Shown one piece after another: positions 1 to 9,660 of a DNA stretch of 64,000 nucleotides (positions are counted from its first letter, which is position 1; the number at the start of each line of letters is the position of its first letter). Both the position numbers and the translations under genes were made by a program. The DNA comes from Methanocaldococcus bathoardescens. Its GTDB lineage: Archaea; AGJL01; Methanococci; Methanococcales; Methanocaldococcaceae. The stretch spans positions 806,001-870,000 of the forward strand of contig NZ_CP009149.1 of assembly GCF_000739065.1 (NCBI RefSeq). Direction: 5' to 3'. The notes beneath the pieces were generated by a model. The model ran no database searches. It was not told the DNA's origin and was given only the letters and a program-made list of their open reading frames with translations.

Positions 1-1830
<1,830 letters not shown>

Positions 1831-1866
1831 TTCAAAATTTTTATTTTTAATTTTTAAGGTGTTAAT

Positions 1867-2127
1867 ATGGATGAAAATATTAAAAAGGCAGAGTATTATT
1901 ATAAAAAAGGTGTGGGAGTTGGAAATAAAGGAGATGTAGAAAAGGCTTTAGAATACTTTAATAAAGCCATTGAATTAAATCCACTTTATAGAGATGCATG
2001 GTTTAATAAAGCTTTGGCTCTGAGAATTTTGGGAAGATATGATGAAGCGAGAGAGTGTTTTTTTAGAGGTTTATCTGTGGAAAAATACCTAATGTGTAAA
2101 AAACAAAATATTAATGATGAAAAATGA
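1867..2127 (+). CDS. Small TPR-repeat protein
   Basis: An 86-residue protein almost wholly made of two tetratricopeptide repeats (about residues 4-37 and 38-70), with the usual small/large residue pattern: Y..G, A...F..A..L.P, A..N.A..L. TPRs are protein-interaction scaffolds; no partner can be read from the sequence. It follows lysC by 36 bases with its own GGTG motif, so co-transcription is likely. The C-terminal tail is basic and unstructured. A specific function is not known to me. Confidence 0.85.
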   Translation: MDENIKKAEYYYKKGVGVGNKGDVEKALEYFNKAIELNPLYRDAWFNKALALRILGRYDEARECFFRGLSVEKYLMCKKQNINDEK

Positions 2128-2178
2128 AGGATTTAACTCTTTATTTTATTTTAATATTTTATCTATATATTTAAATTT

Positions 2179-2229
2179 TTTTAAAAAATATTAAAATGTA
2201 TTAATTAATCGAAAGGTATAAATATTACC
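2179..2229 (+). promoter_or_regulatory. Conserved promoter module, site 1
   Basis: Reads ATTAAAATGTATTAATTAAT, then CGAAAGG and the TATA box TATAAATA (2217-2224). The same block recurs upstream of 3911 and 5110. CGAAA fits an archaeal BRE directly before TATA. The conserved AT-palindromic part lies just upstream of the BRE, where archaeal activators commonly bind. Transcription should start about 25 bases downstream, before the OsmC-like gene at 2273. Confidence 0.7.
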
Positions 2230-2272
2230 TGATATATTTTCACTCATAGGTGGAAAATAATAAGGTGGGATT

Positions 2273-2842
2273 ATGAATCCAGAAATAATTATTGAAATGA
2301 TGAACTCAGATATTGCCAAAGAAATGGCTCCAAAGATGATGCCGAAGATGATGCCCTTAGCTTTGGAAAAGTTTTTAGATAAAATTCCTGAAAACGAAAG
2401 AAAAGAGTTTATAGCAAAGATAGTTGATATAATTGTAAATAAAGATGAGAAAAAGGAAATTTCCGCTGAGTTTTGTGATATGTTTGAAGTATTGTTAAAT
2501 ATTAAAGGTTTAAAAATTCATTCAAGGGGAGGAAAAGGGGCTGTAAAAGAAAAAATATCTCCAATGGATTTATTTTTAGCAGGGTTGTGTGGATGTATCT
2601 GCATAGCTGTTGGCAATACATTAAAAAGCAGTAATATAAATGCAGAGATAAAAGTTGATGGAAAAGTTGAGAAGGACTTTGAAAATGGAAAGATAAAGAA
2701 AATAACCATAAATATTCATGTAAAAACTAATAAAGACATGGATAAAGAAAAATTAAAAGAGTTAATTTTAAATGACTCTAAAAAATGTTTAATTAGTAAC
2801 TCTTTAAGTTGTGAGATTGAAAAAAATGTTATTTTTGAATAA
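2273..2842 (+). CDS. OsmC/Ohr-family protein with N-terminal extension
   Basis: The C-terminal ~115 residues match the OsmC fold: [13 protein letters not shown] at about 95-106 and a second conserved cysteine in SKKC near 170. These are the two redox cysteines that in OsmC/Ohr proteins reduce organic peroxides; in related families they handle sulfur. The first ~75 residues are an additional helical, methionine-rich region (several PKMMP-type repeats) not found in typical 140-aa OsmC proteins. It leads a unit with the small membrane protein and the DUF166 gene behind the conserved promoter module. A peroxidase versus sulfur-transfer role cannot be decided. A decayed partial copy lies at 4319-4450. 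Confidence 0.8.
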   Translation: MNPEIIIEMMNSDIAKEMAPKMMPKMMPLALEKFLDKIPENERKEFIAKIVDIIVNKDEKKEISAEFCDMFEVLLNIKGLKIHSRGGKGAVKEKISPMDLFLAGLCGCICIAVGNTLKSSNINAEIKVDGKVEKDFENGKIKKITINIHVKTNKDMDKEKLKELILNDSKKCLISNSLSCEIEKNVIFE

Positions 2843-2855
2843 ACGAAGGATTTTT

Positions 2856-3130
2856 ATGTGGTTTATGCCAATAGGCTTTGGAATGATGGGATTTCCAATT
2901 TTTGGATTTTTCTTTATGAGATTATTTTTTGTTATTAGTATTATAATCTTTATAATCGTTCTTATAGACATATTGAGGAGAGATGATTTAGACACTCTTG
3001 AAAAAATCTTATGGTTATTAGTTGTTTGGTTTTTAGGGATATTGGAGCAATAATTTATTATTTCCTTCCAAAAAGAGATAGTAAAAACAAAAAAAGAGGA
3101 GATTATGGCAAAGATATTGGTAGTAACTGA
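2856..3130 (+). pseudogene. Small two-helix membrane protein (PLDc_N type), frameshifted near 3040
   Basis: From ATG 2856 (AAGGA motif upstream) the frame encodes two hydrophobic helices (about residues 3-32 and 46-62) and stops at 3053. Skipping the missing base after GGGATA (about 3038-3042), the next frame continues as [15 protein letters not shown] to a stop at 3128-3130. This is exactly the GAIIYYF end expected of PLDc_N/phospholipase-D-nuclease N-terminal mini-proteins. I read it as a single gene with a one-base deletion, either a real mutation or a sequence error. The restored protein would overlap the start of the DUF166 gene at 3105 by ~26 bases. Confidence 0.7.
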
Positions 3131-3794
3131 TGGAGTTTATGGTTATAGAATTAAGGGGACAGTAAATTCATTTGGAAAGAAAAATAAATTCATTGGAATC
3201 TATAAAATTGATAAGCCAGATGATTTGATAGTTGATGATATAGAGTTTCCAAAAGAGTTATTAGAGAAGATTAAAGAGACAGATATTTTATTGCTTTATA
3301 CCCAACATCCAGATAACACTTATTATCTTTGCTATAAGGCAAGGAAATTAAATAAAGATATAGCTATAATTGTTACCACATGGAGTGGAGAAGGAGAGAA
3401 GAGAGAGCTAAAAAAATTTGATGCAATATGCCCAGAGGAGATGTGTTTGTTGGATGAAAAAGAAATTGGAAATTTGATAGATAAATATCCAAAATTAAAA
3501 GAATTTTTAGAGGAATTTGGAACTCCAAAAGTTAAAGTTTATGTTAAAGATAACAAGGTTGAAAATGTAGAAGTTTTAAGAACCTCTATATGTGGCTCTA
3601 CCTTATTCATGGCTAAGCTGATGAAAGGGATGGAAATTAATGATATTGAAGAGTTTAGCAAAAAATCAGCAATGCTAATTCAAAGATATCCATGTGTCGC
3701 TGGAAAGATAAAACTTTTTAGAGGGGATTGTAAAAAGCAAAAAGCCCTCAACATACATAAAGAGGCAATATTGGAAGGAATAAATTTTATTTAA
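3105..3794 (+). CDS. DUF166-family protein
   Basis: A 229-residue cytoplasmic protein with the N-terminus [13 protein letters not shown] and conserved cysteines in [15 protein letters not shown] and YPCVAG. I recognise the pattern as the archaeal DUF166 family (about 215-230 aa). That family was once described as thymidylate-synthase-related, but I would not assert that activity. A GGAG ribosome-binding motif precedes the ATG. It is co-directional with, and probably co-transcribed with, the OsmC-like gene. The clustered cysteines and redox neighbourhood suggest metal or Fe-S binding, which is inference. Confidence 0.7.
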   Translation: MAKILVVTDGVYGYRIKGTVNSFGKKNKFIGIYKIDKPDDLIVDDIEFPKELLEKIKETDILLLYTQHPDNTYYLCYKARKLNKDIAIIVTTWSGEGEKRELKKFDAICPEEMCLLDEKEIGNLIDKYPKLKEFLEEFGTPKVKVYVKDNKVENVEVLRTSICGSTLFMAKLMKGMEINDIEEFSKKSAMLIQRYPCVAGKIKLFRGDCKKQKALNIHKEAILEGINFI

Positions 3795-3805
3795 ATATTT
3801 AAATC

Positions 3806-3856
3806 TTTTTTAAAAGTATTAAAATACATCAATTAATCAAAAAGTATAAATATAAC
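3806..3856 (+). promoter_or_regulatory. Conserved promoter module, site 2
   Basis: Contains ATTAAAATACATCAATTAAT followed by CAAAAAG and TATAAATA (3845-3852). It is nearly identical to the block at 5026-5078 and clearly related to that at 2179-2229. It precedes the ferredoxin-like gene, whose translation starts at 3911. The match extends well beyond a TATA box, so a shared regulator is the simplest reading. Confidence 0.72.
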
Positions 3857-3910
3857 AATTACAAGTAAGATTATTGGTGTAGAGTTTTATCAAGCAAAAG
3901 AGGTGGAATT

Positions 3911-4285
3911 TTGAATGATGAACTTCCAGTAATTGGGAAAGATGCATTAGGTAGAGTTATAAAAGATTGGAGTTTTAAGCCATGGTGGGGGGTTGATAGG
4001 AAAGAAATAGAGTGGTATCCTAAAATAAATTATGATAAGTGTATTGGTTGTGGGGTGTGTTTTATAACTTGTGCAAATAGGATTGTGTTTGACTGGGATG
4101 AAGAAAAGAAAAAACCTGTTGTAGCAAGACCTTACAATTGTGTTGTTGCATGCACAACATGTAAAACACTCTGTCCAGTAGATGCCTTAGAGTTTCCAGA
4201 AAAAGAATACATACAAAATATTATTAAAAAGCACAAAATTTTAGTAAAGGCTAAGGAAACTCTAAAAAATCACAATTTAATTTAA
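3911..4285 (+). CDS. Ferredoxin-like protein with two [4Fe-4S] motifs
   Basis: A 124-residue soluble electron carrier. The first cluster motif is CIGCGVCFITCA (about residues 41-52), a standard CxxCxxCxxxC. The second is CVVACTTCKTLCP (about 76-88), which has CxxxCxxCxxxCP spacing, slightly unusual. An N-terminal ~38 residues rich in Trp precede the clusters (FKPWW, EWYP). Translation appears to begin at TTG 3911, just after AGGTGG. It stands alone behind its own copy of the conserved promoter module. The partner enzyme is unknown. Confidence 0.85.
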   Translation: MNDELPVIGKDALGRVIKDWSFKPWWGVDRKEIEWYPKINYDKCIGCGVCFITCANRIVFDWDEEKKKPVVARPYNCVVACTTCKTLCPVDALEFPEKEYIQNIIKKHKILVKAKETLKNHNLI

Positions 4286-4318
4286 TAATCCTTTTTTAAA
4301 TTCTTATAAATTTTTTAT

Positions 4319-4450
4319 GATGCATTTTATGATGCATTTGAAGTATTGTTAAACGTTAAAGGTTTAACTATTCACTCAAAAAAGGATAAAATTTCCCCAA
4401 TGGATTTGTTTTTAGCTGAATTGTGTAGATGTATTTGCAAATTCCCATAA
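4319..4450 (+). pseudogene. Decayed partial copy of the OsmC-like gene
   Basis: One frame reads DAFEVLLNVKGLTIHSK, then [16 protein letters not shown] and a stop. This closely matches the middle of the intact OsmC-like protein at 2273-2842 ([31 protein letters not shown]). Start, N-terminal extension and C-terminal third are missing, and the internal GGKGAV segment is deleted. It is therefore a remnant of a duplication, not a gene. It sits between the ferredoxin-like gene and the UspA gene. Confidence 0.85.
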
Positions 4451-4528
4451 ACAACAAAACGTTAATAAATAATTAAGATAAATTTTATTATGCGAAAAGA
4501 TATTTCAATCAAATTTGGGTGAGAAGTG

Positions 4529-5002
4529 ATGTATAAAAAAATTCTTTACCCTACAGACTTTTCTGAAGTAGCTGAAATGGTATTAAAACATGTCAAAGCA
4601 TTTAAAAACCTTGGGGGGGAGGAGGTTATTTTACTGCATATTGTAGATGAGAATGATATTAAAAAGAAGGATATATTCTCTCTACTATTGGGGGTTGCTG
4701 GATTAAACAAATCAATAGAAGAGTTTGAAAATGAATTAAAAAAGAAACTTAGTGAGAAAGCAAAAGACAAAATGAAAAAAATTAAAAAAGAACTTGAAGA
4801 TGTTGGATTTAAAGTTAAAGACATTGTTACTGTAGGAAGTCCTCATGAAAAAATTGTTGAAATTGCAGAAGAAGAAAATGTTGATGTAATCATAATTGGT
4901 TCTCATGGAAAAACCAACTTAAAAGACATCTTGCTTGGTTCAGTTACTGAAAATGTAATTAAAAAATCAGACAAACCAGTTTTAATTGTAAGAAGGGAAT
5001 AA
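4529..5002 (+). CDS. Universal stress protein (UspA family), ATP-binding type
   Basis: A 157-residue USP fold. It starts YKKILYPTDFSE and ends with the nucleotide-binding signature VGSPHEKI...IIIGSHGKT...LLGSVTENVI (the G-2x-G-9x-G-S/T pattern). In this family that signature marks ATP-binding members such as MJ0577. GTG 4526 is possible, but ATG 4529 has better spacing from GGTGA (4518-4522). It is probably a cytoplasmic dimer and a signalling or stress factor. It has its own promoter region, unlike the repeated module of its neighbours. Confidence 0.92.
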   Translation: MYKKILYPTDFSEVAEMVLKHVKAFKNLGGEEVILLHIVDENDIKKKDIFSLLLGVAGLNKSIEEFENELKKKLSEKAKDKMKKIKKELEDVGFKVKDIVTVGSPHEKIVEIAEEENVDVIIIGSHGKTNLKDILLGSVTENVIKKSDKPVLIVRRE

Positions 5003-5025
5003 AACTTAAAATTTAAATACTTAAA

Positions 5026-5078
5026 TACTTTTTAAAAATATTAAAATACATCAATTAATCGAAAATTATAAATATTAC
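5026..5078 (+). promoter_or_regulatory. Conserved promoter module, site 3
   Basis: Carries ATTAAAATACATCAATTAAT, then CGAAAAT and a TATA box at 5067-5074. With sites 1 and 2 it forms a three-member set within 3 kb. It drives the thioredoxin/CGGC/zinc-ribbon/permease run. A weaker fourth version (TTAATTAATTAACTCAAA plus TATAAAT, about 5784-5810) lies before the zinc-ribbon gene. Confidence 0.72.
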
Positions 5079-5109
5079 TTTAATTTCATATCTATTTTGG
5101 TGATAGTTA

Positions 5110-5358
5110 ATGGTTGTGATAAGAGTATTCGGAACTGGCTGTCCAAAATGTAATCAAACTTATGAGAATGTTAAAAAGGCTGTTGAAGAACTTGGCATAG
5201 ATGCTGAGATTGTTAAAGTAACTGATATAAATGAAATAGCAGAGTGGATTTTTGTAGCCCCAGGGGTTGCATTTGATGATGTAGTTGTTTTTGAAGGAAA
5301 AATTCCATCTGTTGAAGAAATTAAGGAAGAGTTAAAAAGTTATTTGGAGGAGAAATAA
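5110..5358 (+). CDS. Thioredoxin-like redox protein (CPKC)
   Basis: An 82-residue mini-thioredoxin/glutaredoxin-like protein with active-site CPKC at residues 11-14 after an IRVFGTG strand. It is of the methanogen 'redox-active disulfide protein' type. Its cytoplasmic dithiol/disulfide exchange partner is unknown. The stop codon overlaps the ATG of the CGGC-domain gene (TAATG), so the two are translationally coupled. Together with the zinc ribbon and ArsP-like permease downstream it resembles thioredoxin-permease pairs for metalloid or sulfur handling, which is inference. Confidence 0.9.
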   Translation: MVVIRVFGTGCPKCNQTYENVKKAVEELGIDAEIVKVTDINEIAEWIFVAPGVAFDDVVVFEGKIPSVEEIKEELKSYLEEK

Positions 5359-5750
5359 TGAAAGTTGCAATTATAGCATGTCAAAAAATGGTTGAAATGG
5401 GATGTCCAGGAAAAGAAGCATGCGTATCTTGTTTTAAAGCAATAAATGAGAAGAGTGGGGCTTTTGAAAGGTATAAAGATGTTGAGTTGGTTGCATTTAC
5501 AACCTGTGGAGGATGTCCAGGAAAAAGATTTCCAACAAGAGTTAAGTTGTTAAAAAATGCTGCTGGAGCTGAAGCTGTGCATATAGCAAACTGCACTTTC
5601 TTACAGCCAGAGTGTCCATACATAAACTTTGATGAAATTTGTAAGAAATTAATGGAAGAGTTAGAGATTCCAATTGTCTTTGGAACTCACAAATTAATTA
5701 GGAGAGGAGAAGTAGAAGTTGTTTGCACTTGTGGAGATAAAAAAGAATAA
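5358..5750 (+). CDS. CGGC-domain protein
   Basis: A 130-residue cysteine-rich protein with the defining CGGC at residues 50-53. It also has GCPGKEACVSC (about 15-25), CTFLQPEC (about 79-86) and CTCGD near the C-terminus. CGGC proteins are putative metal-binding or redox proteins with no settled function. The start overlaps the thioredoxin-like stop codon, implying a shared operon and probably a functional pair. The high cysteine count suggests Fe-S or zinc binding. Confidence 0.85.
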   Translation: MKVAIIACQKMVEMGCPGKEACVSCFKAINEKSGAFERYKDVELVAFTTCGGCPGKRFPTRVKLLKNAAGAEAVHIANCTFLQPECPYINFDEICKKLMEELEIPIVFGTHKLIRRGEVEVVCTCGDKKE

Positions 5751-5823
5751 CTTTCCATCTAAATTTTTATTTTTATAAATATTTTAATTAATTAACTCAA
5801 ATTTATAAATTAATGGTGAGATA

Positions 5824-5994
5824 ATGATAGTTTGGAACCTAATTTGCCCAAATTGTGGGAAAAGAATGAGATTTACTGCAGATGTCTGCCCATGCATGGC
5901 TTCAGAAGTAGAAATTCCAAACTGTCCAGATTGTGGGGAAAAAATGACTTACGATATTAGTTCTATGAGAGGGAGGAGAAGAATAAGAAGATAA
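5824..5994 (+). CDS. Small double zinc-ribbon protein
   Basis: A 56-residue open frame from ATG 5824 (GGTGAG just upstream) to TAA 5992-5994. It has three cysteine pairs: CPNC near residue 8, CPC near 22-24 and CPDC near 34-37. The last ~10 residues are almost all Arg (RGRRRIRR), which suggests nucleic-acid contact. It lies between the CGGC gene and the permease gene in the same direction. The start is supported by the ribosome-binding motif and the dense cysteine pattern. Function unknown. Confidence 0.8.
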   Translation: MIVWNLICPNCGKRMRFTADVCPCMASEVEIPNCPDCGEKMTYDISSMRGRRRIRR

Positions 5995-6029
5995 AAGACA
6001 ATCTATAAGAAAATTAGGAGGGGATAAAA

Positions 6030-7121
6030 ATGGATGCTGTATCTTTTGTATTGTACATAATTAACGTTATGATAAACACAATTATTGATTATTTAAATGT
6101 AAATAGAGTTTTAGCATTATTAACTGCTTTCTTAATGGCTGGAGGTATTGCATCGATGATTAACAAAAACTTTATTATAAAATATTTCGGCTCAACTACA
6201 CCAAAACACATATCTTATACTGTAGCCGCTATTAGCGGAACTTTATTAGCTGTTTGTTCTTGCACTATCCTTCCATTATTTGCCAGCATATATAAAAGAG
6301 GTGCAGGAATAGGACCAGCAACAACATTTTTATTTTCAGGGCCAGCAATTAATGTTTTGGCAATATTCTATTCAGCAGCATTACTTGGATGGGATATTGG
6401 TTTCTTAAGAGCAGTGTTTGCAATAATTGTTTCCATATTTATTGGCTTATCTATGGAAATGATATTTAGAAAAGAGGAAAAGAGGAGAGCTTTAAGAGTT
6501 CCAAAAGCTGATAAAATATCAGATAGGCCATTATATCAAACAATAACATTCTTTGGGTTGCAGTTTATTATGCTACTTGTAATTACTGCTTCACCTAAGC
6601 TGTTTCCAACTTTATCAACGCCATTATATGGTGGATTTTTATTAAAGCATTTACTATTTATAATACTTGGTATTATCTTGGTTATAACAACAAAAACTTG
6701 GTTTAAAAAAGAGGAAATAAAAAGCTGGCTTAGAGAAACATTTGTATTATTAAAAATTGTATTTCCATTGCTGATTATTGGGGTTGCTATAGCAGGAGTT
6801 ATTAAAGCAATCATCCCACCAAGTTATATAGCCAATTACGTTGGAGGGAACTCCATAACAGCCAACTTCATAGCTTCATTTATTGGAGCTTTAATGTATT
6901 TTGCTACATTAACAGAAGTTCCAATTATAAAAGCTCTAATGGAGCTTGGTATGGGTGTAGGGCCAGCAATGGCTTTATTGTTAGCTGGGCCGAGCTTGAG
7001 TATTCCTACAGTTTTAACAATCTCAAAGGTCTTAGGAAAGACAAAGGCATTAACTTATTTAGGTTTGGTAGTTATATTTTCAACAATTTGTGGTTATATT
7101 GCTGGAATAATTCTTGGATAA
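6030..7121 (+). CDS. ArsP/DUF318-type permease (UPF0718 family)
   Basis: A 363-residue integral membrane protein with about 10 hydrophobic segments. The hallmark CSC in LLAVCSCTILPLFA (about residues 70-83) is followed by FLFSGPAINVLAI, and a second pseudo-symmetric half has LLLAGPSLSIPT. This is the family of the organoarsenical permease ArsP, also annotated as a predicted permease. AGGAGGGG precedes the ATG at 6030. It is the last gene of the thioredoxin-CGGC-zinc-ribbon run, a context often seen where a small thioredoxin supports the permease. The substrate is unknown. Confidence 0.88.
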   Translation: MDAVSFVLYIINVMINTIIDYLNVNRVLALLTAFLMAGGIASMINKNFIIKYFGSTTPKHISYTVAAISGTLLAVCSCTILPLFASIYKRGAGIGPATTFLFSGPAINVLAIFYSAALLGWDIGFLRAVFAIIVSIFIGLSMEMIFRKEEKRRALRVPKADKISDRPLYQTITFFGLQFIMLLVITASPKLFPTLSTPLYGGFLLKHLLFIILGIILVITTKTWFKKEEIKSWLRETFVLLKIVFPLLIIGVAIAGVIKAIIPPSYIANYVGGNSITANFIASFIGALMYFATLTEVPIIKALMELGMGVGPAMALLLAGPSLSIPTVLTISKVLGKTKALTYLGLVVIFSTICGYIAGIILG

Positions 7122-7123
7122 AA

Positions 7124-7294
7124 TTAAAGCTCTTTTTTAACCTTTTCATTTAGCTCTTTTAATTTATTGTATAGTTCTTCATATTCCTTAGTTTCTAAGC
7201 CAAGTTCTTTTAATTGGTTTATTATTGCCTCAAAATGCTCTTCTGTATGATGTAGAGTGTGAAGAAGCTTTTTTATCAACTTCTCTCTCTCCAT
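7124..7294 (-). CDS. Small helical protein, unrecognised
   Basis: A 56-residue frame read leftward from ATG 7294, with GGTGAAAAT directly before it, to TAA at 7124. The sequence is charged and heptad-like, with LHTLHHTEEHFEAI in the first half and Lys/Glu-rich helix after; it is predicted all-helical or coiled-coil and soluble. It is convergent with the permease, the two stops lying 2-3 bases apart. I know no family. Confidence 0.7.
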   Translation of the reverse strand: MEREKLIKKLLHTLHHTEEHFEAIINQLKELGLETKEYEELYNKLKELNEKVKKEL

Positions 7295-7385
7295 ATTTTC
7301 ACCAGTTAGTTATTTATACTTAACAATACTAAAATAATGTTATCCAAAGTATATAAATGTTATTAAATTTTTGAGGGATAGTAAT

Positions 7386-7886
7386 ATGCAAATGTGTGAG
7401 TTGTGCGGAAAGCTTGTAGATAAGCTTCATAAGGTAATTATTGAAGGCTCTGAAATGTATGTCTGTAAAGAATGCGCCAAATTTGGCAAAAGTCCAAAAA
7501 CATATTCAAGATTAGGTAAAAAACCAACAATAATAGGAAAAGGTGGGATAACTACTAATAAACAAGTTAAAAAACCTGTGAAAAGAAGAAGAGATATATT
7601 TGACACTCTACCAATGTTAAGAGAAGATTATGGGGATGTTATTAGAGAAGCAAGAGAAAAGAGAGGTTTATCAATAGAAGAGCTTGCTAAAAAACTTAAA
7701 ATGAAAGCATCCACTTTACAAAAATTTGAAAGATATGAGTTAGAACCAAATGAAAGAGAAATTAAAATATTAGAGAAAGAGTTAAAAATTACTTTAACTG
7801 AAAGTGTTGGGGAAGAAAGTTCATATTATGGCAGTGGAGATGAAGATGGCTTTACATTAGGTGATTTCATTAAAATTAAAAAATAA
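7386..7886 (+). CDS. Multiprotein-bridging-factor-1-like transcription factor (aMBF1)
   Basis: A 166-residue archaeal MBF1. An N-terminal zinc ribbon (CELCGK...VCKECAKFG) is followed by a basic linker and a Cro/C1-type helix-turn-helix ([21 protein letters not shown]...[11 protein letters not shown]). In archaea it binds translating ribosomes; in eukaryotes the homologue bridges activators and TBP. ATG 7386, with GAGGGA five bases earlier, is preferred to the upstream TTG 7371. The C-terminal tail is acidic. It is a stand-alone gene. Confidence 0.92.
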   Translation: MQMCELCGKLVDKLHKVIIEGSEMYVCKECAKFGKSPKTYSRLGKKPTIIGKGGITTNKQVKKPVKRRRDIFDTLPMLREDYGDVIREAREKRGLSIEELAKKLKMKASTLQKFERYELEPNEREIKILEKELKITLTESVGEESSYYGSGDEDGFTLGDFIKIKK

Positions 7887-7903
7887 TTGTTTATATTTTA
7901 TTT

Positions 7904-9196
7904 TTAATCCTTCTTTTCTATAAACTCCCTCAAAACAGAGGTTGCATAATTTCCTTTTTTTAAACAAAATTGTAAAACATAGCTATCATCTTCAATCCAA
8001 TATTTCATATTGTATATTTTTCCAATCATTGCCCTTCTATCTCCAATAAATGAGCCAAACTCACCAATCTTGAAATCTTTTGGACTTAGATTTTCCCTCT
8101 CATAAATTTCTCTCTCAATTTCTCCTTGAATGCCTTCAGCGAATCTTGTTTTATATCCAAACAATGCTCCACTTGGCACATTATCAATTAAAATATCCCC
8201 TTCCATTGGTTCAAAGCCATATTCAAACCTTCTATTAATTATCTCATTGAATAAATAGGATTGATAGGCATTTATAAACATGCATCTTAAGTATGGTGGA
8301 AGAATCATAAATGCCTTTTGATAGCTCCCAGTTTCCATATAAGCTTTAATCATTCTCCTTTCATAAAAGAATGCCTTTGGGAATTTTTTATATGCTTCTT
8401 TAAAGTTTTCTTCATCAACCAATTCTCTTGCTAATTTTGATTTTTCATCATCATAAGGTAAAGGAGTTCCACAATATGCATGGAAAGCCGCTTCCCAATC
8501 CCTCTCTATAATAAATCTCCCTACAATGTGAGTTATTGGTCTTGTAGTTCCAAATCTTTGAACTCCATAATAATTTAGGAAATATTTTAGCTTACATAAC
8601 TCATTTAAAGCTTCTTCCAATTCTTTTCCTTTAAGTTCTGGTTCCCTAACTCTTATAGTAAATCTATTCCCCCACAAATCCCCCAATCTTATTTTTTTAT
8701 TTGTTTTTTGGAAATCCCTTAATGTAATTCCTTTAATCTTAACTTTCATTAAATCTTCTAACTTTACATTAAAACAGCCAACTCTTTGAGTAGTTATGGC
8801 ATATTTATCTTTATTTCCAGCAAATCCAAAATGTTTTCTCTGCTTTCCTACTCTGTTTGCTATCTCTCTAATAGCATCTAAAGTTGTCCAATTCCTTTTC
8901 TCCAAGGTGAAGTGTATATAATTTCCCTTCCAGTTTTCTTCATCTTTAAATTCTATACTCTTTCCAACTTCTAAAATAATTCCATCTGATGTTATCTCTT
9001 CAACAATAAAATCTTCCGGATATTTTTTAATAATTCCTCCTGTATAAACGTCAGTTAAGTATTTATTCATGTTTAATGGCATTTCTTTTAGCTTTTCTTT
9101 AATCCTACTATCTCTCAATGTTTTTCTATATCTTTTTAATTTTTCTTTCAAATTTTTTTCACTTTCTTTCTTTCTCTGCTGAATCAAAAAGTACAT
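7904..9196 (-). CDS. truD: tRNA pseudouridine(13) synthase TruD
   Basis: Isomerises U13 of tRNA to pseudouridine. The catalytic block FAGNKDKYAITTQRVG contains the essential aspartate (about D130). Other family motifs are KYFLNYYGVQRFG and a C-terminal ...LFGYKTRFAEG...RR.M region, with the TRUD insertion domain between. At 430 aa it has a basic N-terminal extension of about 40 residues (KKESEKNLKEKLKRYRK) beyond the bacterial length. The ATG at 9196 follows GGTGGT. Its promoter region contains TIR element copy 2. Confidence 0.94.
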   Translation of the reverse strand: MYFLIQQRKKESEKNLKEKLKRYRKTLRDSRIKEKLKEMPLNMNKYLTDVYTGGIIKKYPEDFIVEEITSDGIILEVGKSIEFKDEENWKGNYIHFTLEKRNWTTLDAIREIANRVGKQRKHFGFAGNKDKYAITTQRVGCFNVKLEDLMKVKIKGITLRDFQKTNKKIRLGDLWGNRFTIRVREPELKGKELEEALNELCKLKYFLNYYGVQRFGTTRPITHIVGRFIIERDWEAAFHAYCGTPLPYDDEKSKLARELVDEENFKEAYKKFPKAFFYERRMIKAYMETGSYQKAFMILPPYLRCMFINAYQSYLFNEIINRRFEYGFEPMEGDILIDNVPSGALFGYKTRFAEGIQGEIEREIYERENLSPKDFKIGEFGSFIGDRRAMIGKIYNMKYWIEDDSYVLQFCLKKGNYATSVLREFIEKKD

Positions 9197-9228
9197 ATAA
9201 CCACCTACAACAACTTTAATAGTAATTA

Positions 9229-9332
9229 TATAGTTTTTTGCAAAATATCTTGGAATGAATAAGGAAGCTCTGAAGCTCTATTGGGCTTCAAATATGCCTT
9301 TTTAATTTAAATAAGTTTTGCAAAAAACTATA
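9229..9332. repeat. Short terminal-inverted-repeat element, copy 2
   Basis: Perfect 17-bp terminal inverted repeats TATAGTTTTTTGCAAAA (9229-9245) and complement (9316-9332), with a central GAAGC/GCTTC palindrome. The internal CTTGGAAT...AATAAGG matches copies 3 and 5. The element fills almost the whole gap between the divergent truD and the gene at 9352. It therefore either supplies or separates their promoters; an AT-rich TTTAATTTAAATAAG inside its right half could act as TATA for the rightward gene. Confidence 0.8.
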
Positions 9333-9351
9333 ACTTCATTTGGGTGATAAT

Positions 9352-9660
9352 GTGAGACCTAAAGAGGTTTGGAGAGAGTTGTTAGAGATAGCAAAAAATT
9401 ACTATGATGAGGATAAAATTTTTTATTCAAAAACTAAAAGAGGTGCTTATAGGATAAAAAACTTTAGTAAAGATAAAATTGTCATTGAAAAACTTAGAGG
9501 AAAATTGAATGAAGTTTTAGGAAAAAGAAGATTTGTTGAAAATTGGGATAAACTTGTTCATGGTGTTGAATGGAATATTCCACCAGCAATAAAATCTTTT
9601 TTAAAGTTACATCCAAAAATAGTTGAGGATGAGAATGGAAATCTCATATATAAAGAATAG
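9352..9660 (+). CDS. Conserved hypothetical protein, unrecognised
   Basis: 102 residues from GTG 9352, which has GGGTGAT seven bases earlier; the in-frame TTG 9340 lacks such a signal. It is soluble, basic and without cysteines; it has mixed helix/strand character with the segments WRELLEIAKNYY and WDKLVHGVEWNIPPAIKSFL. I do not recognise a family. Its stop abuts the stop of the convergent C2H2 gene (9660/9661). Transcription must start within or just after TIR element copy 2. Confidence 0.7.
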   Translation: MRPKEVWRELLEIAKNYYDEDKIFYSKTKRGAYRIKNFSKDKIVIEKLRGKLNEVLGKRRFVENWDKLVHGVEWNIPPAIKSFLKLHPKIVEDENGNLIYKE

